From assembly GCA_027625915.1 (NCBI GenBank), contig JANTQA010000026.1:7750001-7814000 (forward strand): DNA of 64,000 nt, read 5' to 3'. The position numbers and the translations under genes were made by a program. The notes beneath the pieces are model-generated. The model did not search any database, was not told the DNA's origin, and was given only the letters and a program-made list of their open reading frames with translations. Source of the DNA: Anaeramoeba flamelloides (Eukaryota > Metamonada > Anaeramoebidae). Positions within the stretch are counted from its first letter, which is position 1, and every line of letters starts with the position of its first letter. Positions 49,301 to 59,412 of the stretch are shown here, piece by piece.

Positions 49301-52300
49301 TTATCACGATTTTTAAACAATTACCGCGATTTTATAGAATATTGCTATTTGTGATATTATCACGATATTTTTTGTTATCGAGATTTTCTACAATATCACT
49401 ATTTGATAAAAATAATCGCGATTTGATAAAACTTTATCGTGACTTGACAAAGATATCGTCAAATCCTCTAATAATAAGTAGCAAAAAAGAAAAGGCACTA
49501 TTTTTTACCAGTTCAGATTTTCCAAAATCTTCATTAAATCTTATTCCAAATAATTGTTTATTTAATAATTTTTTTGATAGTCTAAAAACACGAGACTTTA
49601 AGATCAAAAATTAATTTTTTGTATTTTTTTGTTTATGGGTAAAGCATAATTCAAAATAAATAAGTTTATTTGGCCAATTGGAATGTTTCTTAATGGAGCT
49701 AACATACTTTGTAAGGTTTTTTTTTTTTTACAAATGTTTTTTATTTTTTATAATTTATGAAATAAAATTTCATTTGAGAACCGAATTTTTGATTTTTTTC
49801 ATTTTTGTGCTTTAAAATTAATAATCGATTTAAAATAAGATATTCATTAAACAGATATATAACAGATTTAAACTTTTTGTTTTGGCTGAATTTTGACAAA
49901 CAAATATATTTGATTAAAAATTTAATGGTGAATTTAAATTTTTATTTTTTCCTAAATGAATTAGTGAATTTAATTTTTTGTATTCTCATTATTAAGAAAT
50001 TCTCTATTTAATAAATGATTCAAAATTTAATTAAATTATTATAATTTAAATTATTTCAACTATGGATTTTTTAGTAGTTTTTGGGTTTTAAGAATATTTT
50101 GTAAGAAAAAAAATAGTATAAAAAAAAAAAAAATATCAATAAACTTACGAAGATTAAATATATATAAATTATTATTAATAATAATTTTGCTTTTCATTTT
50201 TGTCTCACCGCCAAATAAATAAAGATCATTTTTATAAACACAGCCAGAAGCCCATTCAATCGGTGGTGGTCTATTTCCCTTTGTTTTAACTTTTTTCCAA
50301 TTCACTAATTGGGATTGTGACTTTTTTTTTTCTGCATTTACTTCGAATACTTTATTAAAAACCCCCTTCCATTTCATTTTGTGTCTTGGATTATCACATT
50401 TAAAAATAAATGTTTCTTTTGATGTCCCAATTATCAAATCTAATTCTCCTCTTCCTTTGTTTAGTTTATTAATTTTATCAAAATATAGATTAGAATGATT
50501 GATCAATTAATCAATTTTGAACAAAAAAAAAAATAGGAGTAAGGTTTTTTCAGAAATATTGTCAATATTTTAATGATCAGAAAATTTTGAAATAAAATTT
50601 TACTAGTGAATTTATCGTCTTTCCATATTAATTTTTCTGTTGGAATAATTTTTTTAGATTCAAATTTATTTTCTGATAATTTATTTGCTATTAATAAGAT
50701 ATCATTGAAAAGGAAACACCAACTATTTTCAGCGTTTTCAGATAATGTATAGGCTAGATGGCCTTGAAAAATTAATTGCCTTCCTTCAGATTTTAAAAAG
50801 TTTTCATCACAATTAATAAATTGCTTTTGAAGTTCAACAAATTTATGAAAATTATCCATTTCCGATTTATTACTATTTACTAAATCTGCAATTTCTTTCA
50901 TTTTTTCTAATACGTACGTAAAGCCAAGATAATCATAATGCATTGGATCAGTGTTCTCAAGAACCCCCTATTGAATAATATTATTATAATATATATATAC
51001 ATGTGCATAAATACATACAAAAATGCATTAACAAGTTTAAAGAAAGTAAAAATAATATTTATAAAAAAAAAAAATAATAAATAACAGAAAAAAAGATTTT
51101 TTTTTTTCATCAATTGAAAACAATAAATAATATAAAAATAAATTTGCACTTTTGTTTGGTATATTCTTTGAACTTAACCACTCACAAACCAAATAATTTG
51201 AATTAGCCATTTTATTTAAAAGAAATAACAATGATAGGTTATTATTTGATAATTGTAAAGAAACCAATAAAAACAATTGTATTCTTTTCATTATTTGATT
51301 CTACAATGTTAGGTACAAATAAAAAAAAATAGCAAAGGATAATGAGATCTTTTAATTGTTTGATTTGATAGAGGTTAGGTACAAATCACAGATCAACAAA
51401 AGTGACTTTTGGTTCTGATTCTTTTCGTGAAAGGAAGTTCATCATCAAAAATCTTATTGTGAAAATTGCCTTTGTATTATGTTTTTTAGTTAATTGGCCG
51501 TTCACTACCATAGTTTTCAATAATAAAATGAAATTATTTTCTGGATTTTTTGAGTGTTTAGAATTACAAATTAAATCATTTTGTATTCCAATTCGAAATT
51601 TGCTTTAAAAATTTTTAATTTTTTGAAAAGTTTTCACTTTTTAAATATGATTGGATTTTTTAAAAAAAAAATCTAAATAATTTTACTTTTGGAATTATTT
51701 AATTTAGATTGTATTGAAATCATTTTTTTTTTTTTTTTTATAAAAAAAAACAAAAATCACTCTAATTCACTTACCCTTATTTTAGAAGTTGGGTTCAGTA
51801 ATTTTTCACTACAAAATCTTTTTTTTTTCTTTCTATTTTTCATTTGATCAAATAATAGATTGGGTTATGCCATATATTATAAAGATAAATTCAATTCCCA
51901 TTTTTTTAAACTATAAAAAACCTTTTAGAAAAATATTTTAAAAAACTCTCACAATATGCATTTTTTTAAAGTTGGCTTTTTAATTTGTGTATTTATTTTT
52001 TGTATAACATTTATTTCATTCCCGTTTTATGGCTTTGTAATGAATAAACATGGTTTTTATGATTTGTTAACATAAAATTTTAAATAAAAAATTTAAAAAT
52101 TGTTAATAAATACAAATATCAAAAATTTATTAATATTTTAGCATATCATTGAGAATTAAACAAATTATTTTATGCTTTATCTTGAATTAGAGAATGTATT
52201 TATTTCCGCTTTAAAGCAATAATGAAGGTATAGATACAATAAAACCATACTTTTTGTGAATTGTTTTTTGTTTATTAAAAATTAACTTTTTTTTAAAGTT

Positions 52301-55300
52301 CTCTGTTCCAAATGATTTAGAATTGGATATTTTGTTGTGTAGTTATGATAATAATGAATATTATACCTAAAATATACATTTTTTTGGTGAAATTTATAAA
52401 AAAGGAAATTATACAAAAAAAAAAAAAGTAATTTATTAAAAAATGTTGAAATTTCTATTTTTATACATTAAGGACTACGTTTCAGATTTATCAAATAGCC
52501 TCAACAACTTTTGATCCAATGTCATTTAAAATGTGAACTCAGGATCTTCAAAATAATCTCCAATTAGGATCAAAAAATCATTTTATGTGTATTTTTTTAA
52601 TGAAAAATCCCAGAAAAAATTTTGAGATACCTACACTCGAACAACCTTCTGAAGAAAGGTAAAAATGAAAAAGAAAAATAATCAAGATTTTCTTATTGAA
52701 AAAATGACGATCATTTCATACATTTTCAATAAACAACCCTAACTTTAAAAGATCACATTGTCTATGATTTTTGATCATTGGGTTACATGGATTGTTCTAT
52801 TGTCTCTATAAATCAGATTAATTCCGACAAAAGAGTTGTGGTTTTCTCTTAATTTTTTTTGTTTTGTGTTGATTCTTTTTGGTTTTTTCAAAAATTGAAG
52901 TTCACAACAAATCTTTTGGTAGAGTATCTCATCGATTTGATTTTTGAACAGAAAAGATCCTTTCAAACATACAAAACATTTGGTTTTTATTTTCGTGTGA
53001 TATTTTTTTTTGTTTGTCTTGTTTCTCTCAAAACCTATTTGTTAGTATCAAGACAAATTGTTCCGAGGTTGTGTGTGAAATCTTTTTAGGAATTTTGCAT
53101 TCAACAATTTATTGGAAATTAAATTTGCAGAAATTAATCAGTTTTTGTAATTTTTTAAAAAAATATTGTGTTGGTGAGTTGAGAAAAAAAAAAGTGATGG
53201 TTTTGAGAAATAGGAATTTTGGTGGATTCAAGACAATATCAAACCCACCCCCATGTCTTCTTATCAAAATGTGTCTTTGTTGGAAATAACAAAGTATTAG
53301 TCATCTAAAAGTGCAAATTTCCTACTTTTTGACCCTTTAGAACAGATTTTATAACCCTATTAATTTGCTTCCTTATTCTATAAAAAAAAACCTATAAAAT
53401 TCTAGACAAGGTGCCAAGCTTTTAAAAATTGTTCTAAAGTGAAATTTTCCCCAAAATGAGATTTTTTCCGATCCTCTTTTTCATTTTTTGATATCACAGA
53501 TATCACAGAATCGACAATTTTATGAAAAATATTTCATTTTTTACTTCTTAGATCTAACTGGATAAAAATTTGTGAGATTTAACAACCCCCTGAATAATGA
53601 TTAGAACACAATATACCGCTTTTCAGTTTGAAACATAGTTCTTAAGGGGTGCCCTAAGAATATTATAACTTTTTCGTGTTGAAAATTGAAAGATCTTTTC
53701 GGGTTTTAATTGAATTACTTTTCAATTAGCGAAAGGAATTGGTTTAATTATATTGAAAAAAAAAAAAAAAAAATTATTTGGGAATTTTTTATTATTTTAT
53801 AACTTTTAAAATATATACATATGATTTTGACAATCTTATAAATACCAGCTACACATGTGCAATATCGATGTATTAATTCTTTAAGTTTTTAAACACACCT
53901 GTAAGTGCCTATAAAAAAAGATCTCAAGTAAGAATTTATTGAAAAAATAATAGATTTTTCTTGTAATAATAATGTAAAATGTATTCCTCATTTAAGAGAT
54001 CTGAAATAATTTTAAGTTGATATTAAGAGTTAGGTTTTTAAAGGAATAATATCAAATTTGAAATTAAAACAACATCCATTTTGGTGGATTTTGATGAATT
54101 TCAAATAAGACAATCTAAAAGGAATATTCACACTTATCAAGAGACTTCAATCTTGGCTAACATTCTTATTGTCCTTTAAAAAAGGGGTTTTTTAAAATCA
54201 AATACCTCTGTTTACGGTCATCAATTGAATTGAAAAAAAAATCCAAAAAAAAAAATCTTCTTTTGTGACAAAATTCAAAAAATCATTGTTCCAAATATAT
54301 TTTTTTTGCAGTTCATTTATAATAGAGGCCATAATTAGGAAAATAGTTACCGTTGTGGAAAAAAAGTGAAACGGGGAAAAAAAGTGAAACACGGTTTTTA
54401 ATTGGGAACATTAATAGGACATGAAAATGAAAAGTAAAAACGATTAAAAGAATAAACCAATTAACTTCAAATAATAATTCAATAGATTATTTTCAATCAA
54501 ACCAACAAAAACAATTTAAATCTACTTCCATATCCAAATTGTTGGTGTGGTTTGAGAGATCCTCAAAAATAGTCAATTTTTTCAATAAATTTTTAATAAT
54601 TGATCAATCAAAGTAAAACCCCATACCAAAAGATAGTATTAAAAAAAACTGTTATTGTGTTGAGTCCTTCATTTTGTCTTTAAATATTCATTTATTCTTT
54701 GATTAATTGATCTTTTCATCATCAGGTTCCCAATTGAAAACTGTGTTGAACTTTTTTTCCCTGTTTCACTTTTTTTCCACAACGGTTATTTTGTATTAAA
54801 GAATTTTTAATGAGGTTTTTGAAATAAAGTTCTTTGGTTGATAATAGGAAAGACTAAACCGAAGAAAATTTTTGTTTGAAATTTTAGTGATTTAAAAAAT
54901 GAACCAATTTGCGATTTGTTATCCCTTTAATGAGTACGGTGAGAAAATTTGGCTGGCTAATCCTTGAGAAAAATTTTTGTAATTAATCACAAAAATTGAT
55001 AACATTTCCCAAAACTCGTTTAGCTGAAATAACAGGAATTAAAAGATTATTAACAAAAAATTTTCAAAAAAATAAAAAAAAAACCAAATAAAAAGAAAAA
55101 AAAAGCAATAATTACCTTAATTAGCAACACGTATCTTGGTATTCTTTGTACTGGTGTGATAAACAAATCACTTAATTTTAATCCTTTTAAATTTTGATTT
55201 GAAGAGCACGTCTCGAGAAATTGCTTAAATTTTTTATTTTTTTCAGAATTTATTGTTATTCTTTTGAGCGCAATATCAAAATTGTTAATAAAGGCAGAGT

Positions 55301-55500
55301 AGAACACTAAATTTGGAAGAAATTTCAAAAAAATATCACTCCATACGAGAACGGAAAGATCAGTTTTCCTTGTTTCCAAATTATGTAGTAGTGCCCTGTT
55401 TAAAAAAAAGAGTGATTCTATGTTGTTGAATATTTTAATAATTTCTGATTTCTCAAGTATTTGGTTTTTACGAATTGGATAAAAAAATTCCTAAAGGAGT

Positions 55501-55532
<32 letters not shown>

Positions 55533-56111
55533 GATTTGGAAATCAGGGAAAAGGGTTTAAAAACATGAGAAAACAAAAAGAAAACAAAAATGACAAAAAG
55601 TTTTGCAAAAAAAAGGATGAAATCATCAGGTGTTGGTATTTTGAAAAATTTGTTCTCATTTTTGATTTGTTTTTGAATTATGATTTGTGGGTTTATTAAA
55701 TAAATTAAATGTCTGAAAAAAAAAAAAAAGAAGAAGAAGAAGAACTTACACAAAGTAAATCCTTAAGATTTTTGACAAATGTTCTTTCTGTTGAAACAAT
55801 TTCTTTCAAAAAATCAAGTTTTTTTGTTTGTTTTTTGTGTTTCTCTTTAAAGTTGTTATAGAAGTAAATAAAAATTAAAGAAAAAAAAAATAAATGAAAA
55901 GGAAGTCATGTGAGAACATTGAGGAGTGTTTGGTTTTTTAAAATGAAGGACTAAGAAAATTACTGTGTAAGTATTTTCTTGATCGATAACCCCGAAATAC
56001 TTTTTGTAAAGTAAGAACATTTGTTTCTATATGAACAGGGACTTCGGTACGTTGTTTTCTTTTGTTTCTTTTTGGAATTGGTGGCCTTCTTTTGGGAGAT
56101 CTGTTGCTCAT
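42354..56111 (-). CDS. RhoGEF-kelch protein: IQ motif, DH, PH, six kelch repeats (870 aa, eight exons)
   Basis: Exons (minus strand): 56111-55964, 55844-55750, 55490-55116, 50967-50604, 50454-50149, 45716-45442, 45327-45177, 43252-42354. Phases match at every junction and the total is 2613 bases. Residues 34-48 are an IQ motif (LQKVFRGYRSRKYL). The DH domain (61-245) opens FLKEIVSTERTFVKNLKDLL and carries the family's signature helix LFITPVQRIPRYVLLIK, split by intron 3 from GVLENTDPMHYDYLG. PH about 258-368 (EGRQLIFQG, SWCFLFNDILLIANK, TFIFKCDNP.HKMKWKGVF). Kelch repeats about 385-680, each with a GG such as YLFGGE, YVFGGT, WIFGGR, VIFGGSS, WFIGGT, IIVGGG. The tail (680-870) is Lys/Asn-rich and probably disordered. 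DH-PH units load GTP on Rho-family GTPases; IQ suggests calmodulin control and kelch a protein partner. Introns are 119, 259, 4148, 149, 4432, 114 and 1924 bases. The weakest calls are the donor of exon 1 (GTAATT) and the acceptor at 50455. Confidence 0.9.
43327..43354. repeat. (ATT)n microsatellite in intron 7
   Basis: About nine ATT units 75-100 bases inside intron 7, downstream of which exon 8 begins at 43252. It would translate as poly-Asn on the minus strand but lies outside the reading frame of the gene. Confidence 0.9.
44640..44890. other. G+C-richer island in intron 7
   Basis: About 250 bases with clearly more G and C than the surrounding intron. It has short possible hairpins: CCGACCATCTCGG, ACTCTCAGAGT and GACCACCGTC. 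No open frame of length, no tRNA boxes and no good match to 5S rRNA, U6 or a hammerhead core. Could be a structured RNA, a fragment of an inserted element, or chance. Confidence 0.35.
46100..48385 (+). mobile_element. non-LTR retrotransposon (LINE), decayed, antisense in intron 5
   Basis: Translation on the plus strand gives recognisable LINE reverse-transcriptase blocks in order: an N-terminal FWKKINRIRYKK segment (about 46435-46475), NYRPISINQ near 46878-46904, FQFGFWKKYDT with MIDIAKCFDSI (46970-47125), QGDPLSPILFALIS (47230-47271), FVDDLILI in place of the usual YADD (about 47320-47345), then a C-terminal CPLC..H..C cysteine-histidine motif at 48304-48375, typical of LINE ORF2 ends. The frame is broken in several places and a family 5 repeat sits at 47955-48140. 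No endonuclease domain is seen, so the copy is 5' truncated or that part is lost. It lies wholly inside a 4.4 kb intron of the RhoGEF-kelch gene, on the other strand. Codons are almost entirely A/T. Clade not assignable by eye. Confidence 0.85.
47955..48140. repeat. family 5 hairpin repeat inside the LINE
   Basis: TTAGGTTTTCCAAAATTTAA and AGAATCGAG pair with CTCTATTCTTTTGAATTCTG and GAAAACCTAGG, forming an imperfect hairpin of about 80 bases. A second pair, TTAATTCCAGAAATAAAAAG with CTTTTTATTTCTCAAATTAA, lies just left of it. It separates the reverse-transcriptase part of the LINE from its C-terminal Cys-His motif, so it inserted later. Confidence 0.65.
48789..48815. repeat. imperfect (GAA)n microsatellite
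   Basis: About nine GAA units with one GAC interruption, in intron 5, just downstream of the LINE. Confidence 0.85.
49262..49470. repeat. second cluster of ATCGTGAT/ATCGCGAT-like words
   Basis: Over about 210 bases: ATCGTGAC, AATCGTGATATT, TATCACGATTTT, ACCGCGATTT, GTGATATTATCACGATAT, TTATCGAGATTT, TATCACTATTTG, AATCGCGATTTG, TTATCGTGACTTG and ATATCGTCAA. Words occur in both orientations every 15-30 bases, inside intron 5. The same word family is at 30320-30460. Confidence 0.6.
50968..54349. other. intron 3 of the RhoGEF-kelch gene, left part
   Basis: A+T-rich intron sequence with no supportable gene on either strand. Open frames at 51037-51291 (-), 51402-51608 (+) and 52775-53289 (both strands) have no domain. 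The stretch 52740-53290 is somewhat less A+T-rich and could be an unrecognised inserted element. Confidence 0.5.
54350..54785. mobile_element. TIR element in intron 3 (CCGTTGTGG ends, TTA flanks)
   Basis: CCGTTGTGGAAAAAAAGTGA at the left and its complement TCACTTTTTTTCCACAACGG at the right. The inverted repeat continues for about 60 bases on each side (left ..AATTGGGAAC, right GTTCCCAATT..), each arm containing AAAAAAAGTG twice. TTA stands at both outer edges (54347-54349, 54786-54788). A 3-base TWA target duplication is known for PIF/Harbinger elements; a TA target of Tc1/mariner type is the alternative. About 436 bases, non-coding, single copy in the window. Confidence 0.82.
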
Positions 56112-56751
56112 TCTGGTATTTTGTGAAATAAAAATGAAAAAACAAAAAATGATTCCTATTTAATTGTCTATGAGTTTGATTTTTTATAAGGAAATTCAAA
56201 AAGACATTTGAATAAATCAGTGTACTTTGTTAGTTCAATTTTCAAGATTTATTTTTCTTTATTAATATTTTTAGGAATTATTTTTTAATTTAACTTTTTA
56301 AAAATTGCAATTCAAATAAGTTTTACCTTTTTTGAAATTTTTACGAAAAAGATAATTAATTTTGTAAACGAAATCTGGACATCTGTCGTTTTGAACAAGT
56401 AACTCAATTGTTTTTTTCAAATTTGCTCAATTTGTCAAGGAATTATTTGGAATAATTTTTTTTTTAATATTATTTCTTCTATTTAACAGGGAACTTGATC
56501 CCTGAGGTATTTTTTCAATTAGTGTAGATTTTATACTTTTAGAGATCTGGTATATTTTTTGATTGTATTTATCTTTTGGTATTTTTAAAAAAGAAAAAAT
56601 GAGTTAAATGTTGTGTGAGAGATCATTCATAAAAAGAAAAGAGGTACAAACCTATTTTCGGAGAAAAAAGAATTCGAATCTTTTAAAATGAAAACACCAG
56701 TTGTAGCTTAATTTTATGTTTTTTCAGAATTTTGAATATGACTTTAAGGTT

Positions 56752-57298
56752 TACAATCCCTGAAATTTTAAAAAAGATTATCTTGTGTCGTTAGTTACCA
56801 CTTGATAATTTGGTTCTTATCTGATCGATCTTGTACTAGGTATGGATTTTAAGAGTGGTTCAAAATAGCAATTTTTGACAATTTATTTTTTTTTTTTTCG
56901 GAAATCCGATTTGAAGAGTTTAAGATTAATTGGCTGGAACTGAGGTTATAAAAAAATGTGGTTTGTAGGTTGTTGATTGAAATTTTTAATTAAGTTTTGT
57001 TTTGTTGGGAGCTTTTAAAAAATATTATTTTTTCATTTGGTAAATTTACAAAAAAGTAAATCAAGATTCTTTTCTACAACCCAAAATTCGAAAGTTATTC
57101 TTGAACACCTATCAATCTATTAATCTTACACTCTTCAAATCAGATTTCGGAAGAAAAAAAAAAATAAATTGTCAAAAATTGCTATTTTGAAACACTATTA
57201 CAATACATACAAAGTACAAGATCGATCAGCTAAGAACCAAATTATCAAGTGGTAACTAACGACACAAGATAATCTTTTTTCAAATTTCAGGGATTGTA
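56752..57298. mobile_element. large foldback element upstream of the RhoGEF-kelch gene
   Basis: TACAATCCCTGAAAT at 56752 is mirrored by ATTTCAGGGATTGTA ending at 57298. Arms of about 210 bases stay complementary (for example GTTAGTTACCACTTGATAAT against ATTATCAAGTGGTAACTAAC, and GATCGATCTTGTACT against AGTACAAGATCGATC) around a centre of roughly 130 bases. TA at both ends suggests a Tc1/mariner target. It lies 640 bases upstream of the gene's ATG, within its likely promoter region. Confidence 0.85.
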
Positions 57299-57649
57299 AT
57301 CCATATAGGCACATTTCTGTTAAATGAAAAACAATTAGAAAAAGTACCTAAAAAAAATTAAAAAAATACTGTTTAAAAACATTTTTTTTTGAGATTGTAT
57401 CGATTATTCAAAGAGTTTGAAATAAATCATTTAAAAAAATTTCAGATTTTAAATCACTGAAAATTAATGAAAATTCATTTTTTAAAAATCCAATTATAAT
57501 TTTATTAACAATTACTAATTCTTTTTGGTAATAGAATAAAAATCTTCAATATTATTTAAAAAAAAGATTCACTATGGATCTTGCCATTGGTTGATGATTA
57601 AAAAAAATTCATTATTAATTCTATTTTCTAAAAAAAAACTTTAAAAACC

Positions 57650-58250
57650 AGCAAAGTGGAGTTGAGTCCCGTCAAGTCCCGTAGAGTGCATAGGTTTTTA
57701 CTTTTAATTTAGAAATAAAAAAGAAAATTTAATGAAATTTTCTTTATATTTCCTCAAGTAAAAAAAAACCAAAGTACATTTTCCAAGGAATTTAAACTAA
57801 TGGCCAAAAATATTTAATTTTACTCGATTCTTTTTATTTCTCAAATTAAAAAAAAAAAATAATGGTGTTTTTCTGGAGTTTTCTATTTATTTGTAAAATC
57901 GATAGATTTTCGATAGGTTTTTTAGGTTTTCTATTTTATATGTGAAGTGTTCTACGTTTCTTTTGAGGATTTCTATTTTATTTGTGAAGTGTTCTAGGTT
58001 TTTTTTTACTTTTTGAAAACAACAGAAAATTTTAATAAATTTTCGGTATATTTCAAAAAGTAAAAAAAAACCTAACGAAAATCTATTGATTTTCCAAATA
58101 AATAGAAAACTCAAAATAACCTAACGAAAATCTGTTGATTGATCAAAATATACAGAACACGTAAGAAAACCTAACAACCTTTTGTTAATCGAAGAAAAAA
58201 AAAAATATTTTGTTCAATTCTTTTGAATTCTGAAAAAGTATGGTTAGTTT
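57650..58250. repeat. family 5 repeat cluster
   Basis: Contains repeated GTGAAGTGTTCTA-like words (57942 and 57982), TAGGTTTTCTATTTTAT, and inverted partners such as AACCTAACGAAAATCTATTG. These match, in inverse orientation, words at 39.6-39.75 kb. TTTACTCGATTCTTTTTATT and TTCAATTCTTTTGAATTCTG link it to 48.0 kb. A C13 run (58344-58356) follows. Limits uncertain. Confidence 0.55.
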
Positions 58251-58356
58251 TTATTTAATTCCAGATATTAAAAGCTAATTTATAAACTTTTCTTTTAATT
58301 TCGAAGAATAAAAAAAACTATATTGGAAAGTTCGATTTTATAACCCCCCCCCCCCC

Positions 58357-59412
58357 GTAATTATAATTCATCAACGACTTGAATTCTATCACATAGACTG
58401 AGAAGAATTTTATCACCCAACCGATGAATTTTATCATTGTCGAGAAAAAATTGAAAATAGTTTAGATATTTCATAAAAGAATTGGTGGGTTTTAGTTATA
58501 CTAGAGATTTTTCATTAGAATCAAACCTTGATGATATTTGTAACATGAAAATAAAATGATAAACAATAAATAATAATGTAATTCCAATGTATTTGAACAC
58601 AGGATCTTGTATTATGATTAGGGTGGTTAAAACCAATTCATTATATGTTCTAGAAAAAAAAAACATATGTTAGAGAAAAAAAAACAAGGAAAATTAGAAA
58701 ATTTTTTAAGCAAGATGAAGATGATTTGATTTAAGTGAATAGATAGAAACATTTGATCTTGAAAAAACAAATAAAATAATTTCTCTCTTTTCTAAAAGCA
58801 AGGTATGTTTTTTTTTAGATTTATCAAATTAAAACTTGTCCAAAAAATAAAGTTTTAAAAAGCGAGTACGATCATGCATAAAAATCATAATCCTCAATTG
58901 CTTTATTTTTATTAAAAGGAAACAAATAAACCTTTGTAAGCGAGATAGATGTTGTAGTGTGAAGAAAAGGACTTTTTACAAATTATGAGTCCTCGCTTTT
59001 GAATAAAATATGACACTTCAAAAAGGTTTAAATTCACAAAAGGCCTCACCTTTTTAAAATAGCTGCATTTGTCTTGACTTCAAATGAATAGTTTACAAAA
59101 TTTAAAAAATATCGATCATGTTAATTTTATTAATATTTGAGACAAAGAAAAAGAAAAAGAAAAAGAAATAAAGATGATAAACAATCACCAATTAGACAAA
59201 TTGTGGGCGAAAAAATAAATTAATTTGTCAATTAATTCAGAAATGTTTTTGTGAATTATATAATTAAATTTAGAAAGAAAATAAAACAAAATTATTTATC
59301 AAATAATTGTGAAAATGAATTCTTAATTAAAAGGAATACAAAGAATTAATTCATTATCAAAAACACATCAAAAAGAGATATGGTTGATAAAAGAAACTCT
59401 AGTTGACATTCT
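58357..59412. other. intergenic, 3' side of CHMP2
   Basis: Spacer between the C run and the CHMP2 stop. Nothing recognisable except a short (GAAAAA)n run at about 59143-59166. Confidence 0.5.

Noticed and set aside
51037-51291. Minus-strand frame with MANSNYLVCEWLSSKNIPNK, considered as a separate gene or exon in intron 3
   Set aside because: The DH domain joins cleanly from LLIK to GVLENTDP without it, and no domain is recognisable.
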